64,000 nucleotides of DNA. Origin: Blattamonas nauphoetae. Its lineage: Eukaryota > Preaxostyla > Oxymonadida. The stretch is taken from contig JARBJD010000118.1 of the NCBI GenBank assembly GCA_033064195.1, positions 1 to 64,000 on the forward strand. The letters are read 5' to 3'. The translations under genes were made by a program, and so were the position numbers. This document shows, one piece after another, positions 21,720-31,750 of the stretch (position 1 is the stretch's first letter; each line of letters begins with the position of its first letter). The notes under the pieces are model-generated. The model was given only the letters and a program-made list of their open reading frames with translations. It had not been told where the DNA came from and did not search any database.

Positions 21720-22808
21720 ATGACACTTCTTATCCAGTCTCCATCGAAATACATACAACGGAAAGGTGCAATCAAGGATATTGCGAAGTATTCGGCTTTG
21801 TTGGGAAAGAAAGGAGCATATATCATCGTCACAAAATCCATTCTTCAGATGTATCGCTCACTCTTGGAAGAACAATTTAAAACTGCAAACTTCAACTTCT
21901 TTATTGATAATTTCAACGGGGAATGTTGCCAAGAGGATGTCGATGAGATCACAAAACAACTTTCAGAGAAGAATTGCGATGTTGTTGTCGGAATTGGAGG
22001 AGGAAAAGTCATGGATACCGCGAAGGCAGTTGCATATTTTGCAGATACCCCCACTTTAATTGTTCCCACGATTGCTTCTTCTGATGCACCATGCTCGGCA
22101 CTCTCTGTTCTCTACAAGAAAGATCATACTTTTGACAAATACCTTTGGTTAAAACGCAATCCTGATACTGTCCTTGTTGATACTGAAATTATTGCCAACG
22201 CTCCAGTTCGCTTTTTGATTGCTGGCGTTGGGGATGCTTTGGCCACTTTCTACGAGGCAAGGGCGTGCTCCGCCTCCCGCAAGGCAACCCCCGCTGGCGG
22301 AATTACAGGTGTTTCAGCCATGGCATTGGCGACTGCCTGCCGAGATTCTCTCTTCGCCGATGCATTTAAAGCCATCCAGGCAGTGCACGATCACACAATC
22401 TCTCAAGCCGTCGAAAATATCATCGAAACGAACACTTATTTGAGTGGAATCGGCTTTGAAAGCGGGGGCCTCGCAGCTGCACATGCATTCCACAATGGTT
22501 TGACAATCGTTCCGGAGACTGGAAAGATGCTCCATGGCGAAAAAGTGGCGTTTGGTGTTCTTGTGCATCTTGTCTTGGAGAATGCTGATGAGGAGGAAAT
22601 TCGAGAAGTTATCGAATTTTGTCGGAAAGTTGGTCTTCCAACGAATCTGAAGTCCCTTGGCATTGAAACTATCGATAGAGCAGTCATTCGAAAAGTGGCG
22701 GAGCTCACGTGTGCCGAAGGTGAATCTGTCTACAACATGCCATTTCCTGTCAATGCAGATCTGGTAGAAAGTGCAATTTTAGTCGCCGATAGACTTGGAT
22801 CTCTCTAA
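21720..22808 (+). CDS. gldA: Glycerol dehydrogenase, GldA type (iron-containing ADH superfamily)
   Basis: The single 362-residue frame has the family length and no intron. The NAD-binding loop is GIGGGKVMDTAKA (91-103). The metal ligands are D172 (GVGDALATFYEA), H255 (AAAHAFHNG) and H272 (MLHGEKVAFG), matching the Asp-His-His triad of bacterial GldA. The enzyme oxidises glycerol to dihydroxyacetone with NAD, or runs the reverse reaction as an electron sink under anaerobic conditions. The family is overwhelmingly bacterial, and the lack of introns among spliced neighbours fits acquisition by lateral transfer. It shares a very short 47-bp divergent region with the LRR-PPM gene. Confidence 0.95.
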   Translation: MTLLIQSPSKYIQRKGAIKDIAKYSALLGKKGAYIIVTKSILQMYRSLLEEQFKTANFNFFIDNFNGECCQEDVDEITKQLSEKNCDVVVGIGGGKVMDTAKAVAYFADTPTLIVPTIASSDAPCSALSVLYKKDHTFDKYLWLKRNPDTVLVDTEIIANAPVRFLIAGVGDALATFYEARACSASRKATPAGGITGVSAMALATACRDSLFADAFKAIQAVHDHTISQAVENIIETNTYLSGIGFESGGLAAAHAFHNGLTIVPETGKMLHGEKVAFGVLVHLVLENADEEEIREVIEFCRKVGLPTNLKSLGIETIDRAVIRKVAELTCAEGESVYNMPFPVNADLVESAILVADRLGSL

Positions 22809-23369
22809 CAACTCAAGACATCTTCATTCTCAAATCAATTTCCATTTATTCTCCATTTTCAAGTTCAACTCTACCCACATGCATCTATATTCAATTTCAC
22901 TTTCAAGAGATCGAAATTCAGTATACCAGCTCTGATGTATTGATGACGGATAATCGTTCGGTTTGCTTGGAAATGTGGATGATTCTTGATTGGTGGTTTC
23001 TGTGTGGTTTATGCTCGTTTCTCGTTCTCTCTCGCTCATGAATCGACCATCTTGACGAAATAGATGGAAAAAATGAGACATATTGTCAGATGAGTCGAGT
23101 GGTGAGAGAGAATTGGCGAAGTTTGTGATGAGGTGGAGAGAAGGATGGGGTCAAGAATGGAGATTCAAAAGATGGAATCACTACAGATGCCTATGTCTCA
23201 CGCTGTTGAGCAGGTTGAAAAGTCAGAGCACGGCCATAGTGGGTGTCTGGCGTGCGATCAGAATGATCAACAGTTTTCTCGGTGGGATCGTGCTCCGAGG
23301 GCTCCATCTGGTGGGAAAAGATTAGTTAGAGCGCGGGGAGTGCAAAAAGAGGTGCAAAAAGGCAAAAAG
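22809..23369. other. Intergenic region with LINE 5' remnant
   Basis: It holds no convincing gene. On the minus strand at about 23203-23310 a short peptide start, MEPSEHDPTEKTVDHSDRT, is recognisably related to the ORF1 start at 8798, then reaches a stop after about 38 codons. Further left a weak 83-codon minus-strand frame (22830-23081) looks random. Confidence 0.5.
23203..23322 (-). mobile_element. 5'-end remnant of the same LINE beside tRNA-Asp copy 2
   Basis: Over roughly 75-100 bp from its ATG (23310) the minus strand is about 70% similar to the start of the ORF1-like region at 8798 (shared peptide core HDPTEK-VDH-DRT). Similarity fades inside the fragment. The remnant sits at the same distance from the tRNA as the long copy does. 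Confidence 0.5.
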
Positions 23370-23688
23370 CGTCCAAGCCGGGAATCGAACCCGGGCCACC
23401 AGAGTGACAGTCTGGTATTCTACCGACTATACTACTCGGACCTGAAATAATGCTCAAAATTACCCCTTTTCTACCCATCTTCTCTCCTTCTCTTTCTTCC
23501 TCTTTTTCTCTCTCAATCTTTCTCTATTTCTCTTTATCTTTCCTACTCAACTCAATCCCATCCCACTCTCTGGATTTCTCCCTTCTCGCATTCCACTCTG
23601 CATTGCTTGCCTCATTTCGTTTCTTCCCATTCTTCTTTCCTCTCAAATGGATTCTTCTCTTTCTGGTGTCTCTCTCGAGGCACAACTC
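23323..23688. repeat. Duplicated tRNA-Asp cassette, copy 2
   Basis: It is near-identical to 8814-9179. It ends with ATG 23647 and 13 further codons of the coiled-coil gene (MDSSLSGVSLEAQL) followed at once by TGA, so the gene start is copied but truncated. The copy probably derives from the 9-kb locus because the functional gene remains there. Confidence 0.9.
23370..23441 (-). tRNA. tRNA-Asp (anticodon GTC), second copy
   Basis: The 72-nt sequence is identical to the tRNA at 8861-8932, including acceptor stem, GTC anticodon, B box and G discriminator. Three downstream T5 runs are kept at about 23343-23369. It appears functional. Confidence 0.97.
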
Positions 23689-23787
23689 TGATTCAGCCAT
23701 TTTCACGTATTAGTCTTTCACATCCCTCCACTTCACAATTCTCCAACCACAAACCCCAAAATCAAGAATGTGAAACAAAACAGGATT
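23442..23787. other. Intergenic stretch with truncated copy of the coiled-coil gene start
   Basis: It contains the pyrimidine-rich part of the duplicated cassette and the 14-codon stub at 23647-23691. From 23692 to 23787 nothing further is seen before the stop of the FHA gene. Confidence 0.6.
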
Positions 23788-26700
23788 TCATCGTTTCAAA
23801 GAATGACTCTCACTTCCCGGATAACACACAAACGAGGACGAATCTTCTCGCTTCCTCTCCTTCTTCATCTTCACCGGCTGTGATACCACCCCTGTCGGAT
23901 GGTCGGCCACCAACGCCTCAATCATCTTCCGCTGCTCTTTCGCTTCCCTCAACCGCTCCTTCCTTTCCTCCTCTCCCCGCTTCACCCGACGCTCCCTCTC
24001 CTCCTCCCGAACCGCATCCCACGTGTTCCCAATCGCAATCACCCCAACTCCTCGCTTCCCTGCCAACCCCTCTCGCTCTGCTTCCACCCAAACACTCCGA
24101 CTCCGCAGGTCGTCCAGCGACTGCTCCAACTTCTGGCCCTGCTTCTCCGACACATCAACAATGATCGGCTTCGGGTCTTGGAACGAAAATCCATCGTAGT
24201 CGGCTGTGGTTCGCTTCCGTTGGAGGAACAATCGCCGAAATTGTTCTTCCTCTTCTTCTTTCTTCCGCTGGGCTTCTTCCTGTCGCCGCCTCTCCTCCTC
24301 GTCCATCATTCGCCGCCTCTCTTCCTCCCTCCGTCGTCGCTCTTCCTCCTCACGGCGCCTTCTTTCCTCTTCTTCGCGTCTTCGTTGTTCCTCTTCCATC
24401 CTTCTGAGTCTCTCCGCTTCCTCCCGTCGTTCCTGCTCTTCCCTCTCCAGCCGGAGCCTCTCCTCTTCTCTCCTCCTCCTTTCTTCTTCCTCCAACCTCC
24501 GCCGCTCAGCTTCTCTCCGCTGTTGTTCGTCCATCTCTCTCCTCCTCCTCTCCTCCTCCTCTTCTCTCCGCCGCCGCTCTTCCTCCTCTCGCCGCCTCCG
24601 CTCCTCCTCCGCCATTCGCAGTCGTTCTCTCTCTTCCGCTTCCCTCTTCCGCTTCTCTGCTTCTCTTCTTTCTCTTTCCTCTGCTTCTCTTCTCCTTCGT
24701 TCTGCATCTTCCCGACGCCGTCTCGCTTCTTCCTCAGCCCGCAAGCGTTCCTGTCTTCTCCGTTCACGTTCTTCATCGATTTTGTGCCACAGATCTCCGC
24801 ATGCCCCAAGATCGCCTCGTCTTCTCCTCTTCATGAGCTTCGATTGATCTTCCATGAGCCACTCCACCTCGTCTGAGGAGTCATCGTCGGTTCTTGTCCA
24901 GCCAAGCTCGTCCGCACTCCGCAGGGTTTGCAACAACCTGCTCCGCCGTTCGTCTTTCATGGCCCGCTCGTCCCCCGACGGAGAGACTGAGCGGATCGGA
25001 CTGCGCTGTGAAATGTGGAGTGGTGGATTAGGGGTGTATGTCGGGGAGTGCTGAATCGACGTGTTGGACGGTTGATTTAGTGAGAATGTTTGATTGGAGA
25101 AGTCCTGTGGTGATTTGATCGGTGTTGGTGAACACGTGACGATTTCAGAATTAACAGGATGGTCGTCCTGCGAGGTGTTCTGTTTCTGTGGCTCGTGGTG
25201 GCAATGCAGAGTGACGATCTCTGAATCAAGGGACGAAATCTGACGGATGACTGCGTCTGGAGGGTCCCTGTCCTGAAGTGGGTTGATGCTGATGTCCATT
25301 GCATTCGGTTGGGCAGCTGGAAACTGCCTGCATTTCCGAACTTCTTCTTCCAAAACAGTCACATCGTCCCGAAGAGCATTGATTTCAGCAGTCCTCTCTC
25401 GCTCGTGGCCTTTCATCCCATTCTGGAGTCTCTCCTCTTCCACTCTCTCGTTCTCAGCGATCATCGCGAGACCCTTCCTCTTCTCCTCTGACCCCTTTCC
25501 GCTCAGCTCCAAAAGCAGAATCTTCAGCGCCGCTTCCTTCTCTCGCAACGAACGCTGCATCGCAGTGATTGTGTCTTCTTGGCTGGTCGGATTGAGCAGG
25601 GGGTCTTTGGGTGGGGGAACAGGATCGTTTGGAGAGAGGAATGAGGATTGTCCAGCGAGCTTCTTGTTTTCTGTTTTGACCCGTTTCCAGTTTGTAACAA
25701 CCTCGTCCAAATATCCGCTCAGTCGCTCGTTCATTTCAGCTTGCTCCACAAAAGTGTTGACGATGTCGCTTGCGCTCATGTTTCCAAACTGGTTTGTGTT
25801 CTGGCCCACTCTCTGTGCTGCTCTGACCGCTTGATTGTTGGTGTTTGCTGCCTCGTTCTGGATCCTATCCCGCATCGCTGCAACGAGAAATTCTGCCTCG
25901 TGCTGTTTGTGCAGCAGCAGTCGTCGAAGTTGGGCGAGGTCGTGCAACAGGCCCTCATTGGCAGCCGCATCGGGTTGAGAAGGAGGAGGGTTTGGGACGA
26001 CGGTGTTGTGGAGGTTCTGCAGGCGACTGTGGTCTGTTTGAAGGCCGGAGAGAGTTTCGGAGAGTTTCTGGGCAGACTTCTCTGCCCTTCGCCTCCTTTC
26101 TTGAGCATTCTCTGCCTCTGTTTCCATCAGAAGCGTTTCCTTCTCCTTCTTCAGCCTCTCCTTCACAGCCTGCCGTTGAGCCTCCTCCCTCTCCTCGCTG
26201 TCGTCGAAGTAGTCTTCCCCCACACTCTCCCCACCTGCCCCACACTTCGTCAGTTCCAGCCTCGCTTTCTGCAATCTCCTGGTTGCCATGTCTGTCATCT
26301 GCTTCTCTTCTCCGACATCCATCTTTGCTTTGTGTCTCGCTTCTGCTTCTTCAAACCCATGCTCTGATCTGAGAAGACACTTTCGGACGATTTTGGCAAT
26401 TTTGGAGTGGAGGTCGACGGAGAGTGCGTGGAGGGCACGGGACGTGGTCTGTCCTGGTCCAAACTGTCCAGAAAAGGAAGTGTGAGGCTGCGAATTGAAG
26501 TGATGCTGCTCGTGTTTGTCCAGTTCCTGTTGGTGAGATCTTGCCTTCTCCATCTCCCTCTCCACCCCCTCCTCCGAACTGTCGCTGTCTGAGGCGGCAT
26601 TGTCTGGCGTGAGCATGCTCAGTTCAACCCTCAGACGCTCCTTCGCCTCTTCCATCACTTTCTGTCTGTGCAGTTCCACCAGCTCTGCTTCTCTCTCCAC

Positions 26701-28032
26701 TTTCGAACTGCCTTCGATTCGAGCTCGAGCGATTTCGGTTTGTCTGTTTCGGTTGCGAATGTCGTCGAAGAAGATTTGCTCTTCTTCTGAGGGACGAGGC
26801 GGAGGAGGCGGGAAGGAGATGTTCACAGATGAAGGATGGCTGTGTCGGGACGAACCGGAGTGTGTGGTTGTCTTCTGCTTCCTCTTCTTCTTCCGCGTTG
26901 GAGGAGGAGTCGGTGGATGTGAGGTGCGAGGGATTGGCTTTCGTGTGGGAAGTGGAGGTGACAGGGACGACGCGGAGGGTCCTGATGGGTGAGTGTTGAT
27001 CGTGATTGTGTTCGGACTCGGTTGTGTGAATGGTTGGAGGAGAAGAGGCTGTGAGGCGACAGGAGAGGCGGATGTGTGTCGAACAGGCTCAGGAAAATGG
27101 CGAGGCGGTGTGGAAGGGCGTTCTGTGGGGACTGTCCATTGTGGAGGGCTGTCGTCTGTGCGCTGTCTCCTCGTTCGGCCCATCCTTCCACTGCCGCCGG
27201 GGACGGGAGGGAGGATGATGTCTGGCCTGTCGCTGCTTCGGAGGTTGGCACCTCCTGTTTGGATGACACGGTTGCGGTCTTCGGCTGTGGACATTCCCGC
27301 AGGACGAGTGTCGAGTAACTTCTGGACATCAGGGACTTGGTACGAATCGCGCATTGTGGACGAGAGTGCCTGTTCTTCGGATGGTTGAGTCTTGGTTGGA
27401 CGAAAATTGAGAGTTGGTGAAGAATGCGAAGAAAAACGTAAAGAATCTCCACTTTTCACGGAGTTAGAAGGAAGAGTGTTGAAATCTTGGATGTCTTTGG
27501 CCGTTGAGTCGATTTGTGGGAAAGGTGGTTGGAGGTGTAACGTTGGTTGTTTCTCAGCTCGTTCAGGAAGAAAATTAGATTGAATAGTGGAATTAGAGTT
27601 CATTGGGATAAAAAAAGCTGCATTTCCGCTCTGGGGGGAGGTATAATTACGATCGAGAAGAGACGGGTTCATTCGGGAGATTGCATCATGGTTAAGATAC
27701 TCAAAACGAAAAGTGGCAACATCATATCCGAACTTGATCGAATCTCCATGTTCAAGGTTCTTCTTTCGATTCCAGATTCTTTCCTCGTTGACAAATGTTC
27801 CATTTCTAGTCGTGTGGTCGATAATCTCTGCCTGAAATCCAGTGTTATCCAGAAAGCGGATAGTTGCATGCTGTTTCGAGATGCTCTTTGATTCAAGAAC
27901 TAAATCACAACTTTCATCGCGTCCTATCACAGTTTCAAGTTCTTCCAGAAGATAGATGACTGACTGACCAATTAATTTTCCAAAAACATTTTCTGGTGGA
28001 TCATTACCTAGAAAAGCAACATTAAAACTCAT
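23788..28032 (-). CDS. FHA-domain coiled-coil protein, 1414 residues
   Basis: A single exon encodes the protein. Residues 20-105 form an FHA phosphothreonine-binding domain with the invariant marks VIGRDESCD (G37 R38), SISKQHATI (S52, H55) and TRNGTFVNE (N77 G78). A Pro/Ser-rich linker, several Glu/Arg coiled coils and a very dense REERRRR-type charged helix (about residues 1110-1320) follow, then a short basic C-terminus. N-terminal FHA plus long coils recalls FHAD1 and CEP170-type cytoskeletal proteins, but orthology is not claimed. The first 600 bp of coding sequence is AT-rich and the rest GC-rich. It is divergent from the gene at 28293 across 260 bp. Confidence 0.9.
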   Translation of the reverse strand: MSFNVAFLGNDPPENVFGKLIGQSVIYLLEELETVIGRDESCDLVLESKSISKQHATIRFLDNTGFQAEIIDHTTRNGTFVNEERIWNRKKNLEHGDSIKFGYDVATFRFEYLNHDAISRMNPSLLDRNYTSPQSGNAAFFIPMNSNSTIQSNFLPERAEKQPTLHLQPPFPQIDSTAKDIQDFNTLPSNSVKSGDSLRFSSHSSPTLNFRPTKTQPSEEQALSSTMRDSYQVPDVQKLLDTRPAGMSTAEDRNRVIQTGGANLRSSDRPDIILPPVPGGSGRMGRTRRQRTDDSPPQWTVPTERPSTPPRHFPEPVRHTSASPVASQPLLLQPFTQPSPNTITINTHPSGPSASSLSPPLPTRKPIPRTSHPPTPPPTRKKKRKQKTTTHSGSSRHSHPSSVNISFPPPPPRPSEEEQIFFDDIRNRNRQTEIARARIEGSSKVEREAELVELHRQKVMEEAKERLRVELSMLTPDNAASDSDSSEEGVEREMEKARSHQQELDKHEQHHFNSQPHTSFSGQFGPGQTTSRALHALSVDLHSKIAKIVRKCLLRSEHGFEEAEARHKAKMDVGEEKQMTDMATRRLQKARLELTKCGAGGESVGEDYFDDSEEREEAQRQAVKERLKKEKETLLMETEAENAQERRRRAEKSAQKLSETLSGLQTDHSRLQNLHNTVVPNPPPSQPDAAANEGLLHDLAQLRRLLLHKQHEAEFLVAAMRDRIQNEAANTNNQAVRAAQRVGQNTNQFGNMSASDIVNTFVEQAEMNERLSGYLDEVVTNWKRVKTENKKLAGQSSFLSPNDPVPPPKDPLLNPTSQEDTITAMQRSLREKEAALKILLLELSGKGSEEKRKGLAMIAENERVEEERLQNGMKGHERERTAEINALRDDVTVLEEEVRKCRQFPAAQPNAMDISINPLQDRDPPDAVIRQISSLDSEIVTLHCHHEPQKQNTSQDDHPVNSEIVTCSPTPIKSPQDFSNQTFSLNQPSNTSIQHSPTYTPNPPLHISQRSPIRSVSPSGDERAMKDERRSRLLQTLRSADELGWTRTDDDSSDEVEWLMEDQSKLMKRRRRGDLGACGDLWHKIDEERERRRQERLRAEEEARRRREDAERRRREAEERERREAEKRKREAEERERLRMAEEERRRREEEERRRREEEEERRRREMDEQQRREAERRRLEEEERRRREEERLRLEREEQERREEAERLRRMEEEQRRREEEERRRREEEERRRREEERRRMMDEEERRRQEEAQRKKEEEEEQFRRLFLQRKRTTADYDGFSFQDPKPIIVDVSEKQGQKLEQSLDDLRSRSVWVEAEREGLAGKRGVGVIAIGNTWDAVREEERERRVKRGEEERKERLREAKEQRKMIEALVADHPTGVVSQPVKMKKERKREDSSSFVCYPGSESHSLKR

Positions 28033-28292
28033 AATTGGTCAAAAATCAGACCATTCATTCACCGTTTTTGAGAACAGGTTTGAATTTTGCGATCATCCCA
28101 GTTGTGAAAAATCATGAGGATTATCTCAATATATCTCTGAATAATCCCTATTTTTCTCTATTTTCAGCATAATTTTGTGATTATTTTTTCGACTTTCTTC
28201 TTCCCTTGAGTCAACTTATTTTGTCTGTGGGTCACGTTGCAACTCATTCCAGAGCGCGATTCACTGAGATATCACATTTCAAGTGAGTTGTA

Positions 28293-30608
28293 ATGAGTGA
28301 TACTCGTTCTCGTGATTCCAGACAAAGCCGAGTTTCACGTATTTAACTTTTTTTTGTTGTCATTCACCTAGTCCGCTCTCCAGCGGAGTTAACATCATCA
28401 TCTCCACGACTCAATGTTACTACAGGTCAATTCTCTGCGCGTAGGTTCTATGGTGTTTGATTTCGAGCATATTTTATGATTTTAACCTCCATCCATCTCA
28501 AGACACCTCGTCCAAACTTCCATGAACGATATCAGGTCCAAAAAGTGATAGACTACGCCCCAAGACCACGTCCTTCTGCAATTGGAGAATGGCCAACTTA
28601 TGAGGCCCATCCACCTCCTTTCCCATCATTCAAGTCAGAAGGTGATGGTGAATCAGCATTACCACCTCTTCCCAAGGACGAACAAGATGATTTATTCCTC
28701 TCAAAAACCACAGAAAATGATGTTCTTAATAAAACTTCTCCACCTAATGAGCTTCAGAGTGATGAAGACCCAAAAGAAGAAATTAACTCAGACAGCGACG
28801 GAGTTGGGATACCAGCAAACAAAGATAAGCAAGATATTCCCCGTGACTCCGAAAGTCCACCAGCTATATCAACCATTCCATCTATCCTTCCACCACTTAA
28901 AACACAGAGAAGTATGAATCAGCCACAGGGAACAGAAAGAACTGGTGGGTGGACTGGTAGAGACAATGATTATAATACAGAGTTTGTTAGCAAAGTCGCT
29001 TCTTACGCAGTGAGGGACTTATTTGCAGATTATCCTCAAGAATGCCAGAGTGCTGGTTTTGACCCTCTCTCCGCCTCGCGCTGGCTGAACGGGGAGAGAT
29101 ACACAGCTGTCATCGCTGACCGCGAGAACAAGCACCGTTCCTCAAATGTCTTGAAGGATTACCTTCGTGTCAACCAGACCAGCCGAGACTCCATCGGCTC
29201 CTCGCAGCAGCATCTGCATCGCACCGGCTTCCTCCCGCCGAGCGTGCCCAACCTGCCCTTCACCGACCGAGTGGCCGAGAACCTCCTGCGCCAGGAACGC
29301 TCCAAGAAGGAGAACGGAAAGCGCCTCGTGGACAGTGTGTTCAAGTCGGCGCAAGTGTGGAGCGCGCAGAACAGCCGAGGCGTGTCTGATCGGAACATGC
29401 GTCGCGAGGCTCAGACAGTGACGACAGTCGACGGCATCCATGCACCTGTCCTGCAGCGGCCGAGCAGCGAGGAGCAGGAGGAGGGCAGGAAGGTCCCGAA
29501 GCTGTTCTCGAAGGCAGAGGACAGGCGGATGAAGGCGTACACGGAAGGAGTGTACCGGCGGTCGCAGAACGAGCTGAACATGTACTACTCGGACGACGCA
29601 GGAACGTGTGCTTCTTCTTCTCTTCTCACCCGCCTCCCTTCGTTGTCAGAGCCACACCAACGCACAGAACTCAACTCCCTCCTCTCCACTCCACCCTCAA
29701 CCAGCTCAGCCACCGCTGGCCGAAGGGCGAGGGACGCGTCGCAATCGAAGGAGCCCCAACTGCACGCGCCGTCGACTACCAACACTTTTCAAGCTCGCCT
29801 CTTGCTGTCAGCCACTACACCGTTGGGAAGTTGGGCGAAGTGGACATGACCACAATGCCCGTCACACAACGGTCACTGGCTCGCTCAACGCAAAAGCAGC
29901 CTGACGAACAGTCCGACGACGAAGTGGCCAGCGTTGACTCGGACTGGTCTGTCGTGTCGAAGGACGACCACCCTCCTCCCCACAACCTCAAAGTCCCACA
30001 CGGCGTGCGTGTTGTGGTGACTGACGACGGACAGCAGACCATCGCCGGCACTGCCCGCTCGTATTACACACCACACCAAATCATGCGGATCGACCACTCG
30101 CCAACCATCGGCGGGCCCACGCGACGGCGAGAGCAGCTGGTGGGCGACCTCCACCTCTCTCCACTCACAAAGCGTGTTCCGAATTCGGAACAGACAGACT
30201 GTGTGTCCTCTTCTTCAAACTGACTTCCCCAGCTCCCACCATCACCACTGCCTCCATCACCAAACAGCTCCGCGTGGCGAGCACTATCCCGCTCGAGAAG
30301 TATGCAACGGGGGAGTGGATGATCCCCAGCCGGACGACGGACAAGGTCTGCTTTCTTTCCCCTCATCTCGCCAGCCCACCTACTTCGATTTTGAGGAAGA
30401 GGCCTCGGAAACTCTGAACAGACTCCGAGACAAGTCTGTGCCAGTCACTGCCGAGACTGAACGGAACATCCGAAATGCACTCTCCTTCAGGACTGAAATC
30501 AACGACGCGGAATCACTTGATGCCACTGGAACCACACAACCTCCCCAAAAAACCGCGCCAATAGGCTTTCCTGACGCAAACTTTGGTGCAACACCTGCAA
30601 CTGATTAA
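28293..30608 (+). CDS. Unknown spliced protein, about 711 residues
   Basis: Exons are 28293-28338, 28372 to 28425 (or 28440), 28468-29605, 29650-30200, 30233-30345 and 30375-30608. The last three introns are clear (44, 32 and 29 nt; donors GTGTGC, GTGTGT, GTCTGC); the second intron has two possible donors 15 nt apart, both in frame. The protein starts MSDTRSRDSRQSRVS, has an acidic Pro-rich N-terminal third, a helical middle (DYLRVNQTSRDSIGSS) and a C-terminal part with VDYQHFSSSPLAVSHYTVGKL, and ends near DANFGATPATD. No domain was recognised. Base composition switches from AT- to GC-rich near 29040. It converges on EMG1 with 170 bp between. Confidence 0.75.
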
Positions 30609-30778
30609 TTTTCACTTCATTTTTTGTTTTTCTCTTGTTTGTCTGTTATTTCCTAAGAAACAACAGTACATGGTCAGAAAAAGTGACTGGTTGATACATC
30701 ATACGCGGGGAGGAGGTATTTTTTTGATTTGCGCAACGACTTGTCTTCATTCACTAGTGAAATGGTTTCGAACAGAAC

Positions 30779-31566
30779 TTACGATATTCCAAATTTTCGT
30801 TCAAATGCACAGCAGATTTTTGAGCAAACAACAGCTCCACTCAAATGATGCTCAGAGATTGAGATTTGCTCCTCACATTCTGAGAGATCCACTTGTCCAT
30901 GAGCAAATGCACCTACCACAAAACACCTTGGCGTCTTCCGGTCAAGTCGTGCAACGAAGTCATTAATTTCGACCTGTTTTGTGGCAGCAGCCGAAAACCC
31001 GATCATTTGACATCCTGGAGGCAGATGTTCGTGGATGTTATTGCGGACGACACGAAGCAAGACTTTCTTTGACTCTGACGCTCTCACTTTTCTCTTCTGA
31101 AGGAGTTCCACTAAGGAGACGAAAATAATGTCATTTGAAAGAAGACAGCTAACCCATCAAGCCTGAGAAGCGCTTAAGTGTTCTAGGGAGCCGAACCTCG
31201 GGGCTGACATCGATGAGGATGCCTTTCGAAGTACGAATAAAGATTTTAAGATGCCCTGACTGGTTGAGTGGAGAGTCAAGAAGCATTAACAAGCACTGAT
31301 GATTGTTGGAGAAGGGAACAAGATGAAGTGGAAAACGAACGATGATACCATGTGAACAATATCTGGTCGATAATCCTGTGGATTTAATCTGTTTTTCTTT
31401 AGTAGTGTTGATTGATCAGAATCAAGTAATCGAAATAGTCCATCTTTCGATGTTGACCAAAAAATGGAAAGAAACCTTTGGATTTTCCGACCTCGATGTT
31501 GGCTTTGTCCAAAAGGACATATAGTACTTGGTCATCTGGAATTGCTGAAGTTGAAGCCGGTTGCAT
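30779..31566 (-). CDS. EMG1: EMG1/NEP1 18S rRNA pseudouridine N1-methyltransferase
   Basis: Four exons (31566-31476, 31443-31349, 31295-31154, 31110-30779) give 219 residues, close to the usual length. Family motifs are [21 protein letters not shown] followed by [39 protein letters not shown], and the SPOUT-knot SAM site [17 protein letters not shown] then [21 protein letters not shown]. The enzyme methylates the hypermodified pseudouridine of 18S rRNA and aids 40S assembly in the nucleolus. Introns: 32, 53 and 43 nt. Joints are well fixed by conservation. Confidence 0.95.
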
Positions 31567-31750
31567 TGTTTTTCGATTAGTCGAAAACAATTGGTCTAGA
31601 TCACAATAAAACTTCAGAATAAAGTGACTTACTCCAAGAAACAACTCAATAATTTGAAGAAAGGATAGCTCCGAATTAAAAGTAATGAAGTGTTGTCTCA
31701 ATTGCGTTCAGAAACGCAAGAATGAAGAAGAAAGAAAGAGTCTACAAAAG

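Noticed and set aside
22830-23081. 83-codon minus-strand frame
   Set aside because: Composition is random, there is no conservation, and it sits in an AT-rich intergenic gap.
24206-24876. Ser/Leu- and Phe/Pro-rich antisense frames over the FHA coiled-coil region
   Set aside because: They are shadows of the Glu/Arg-rich codons on the minus strand; such codons leave antisense frames open.
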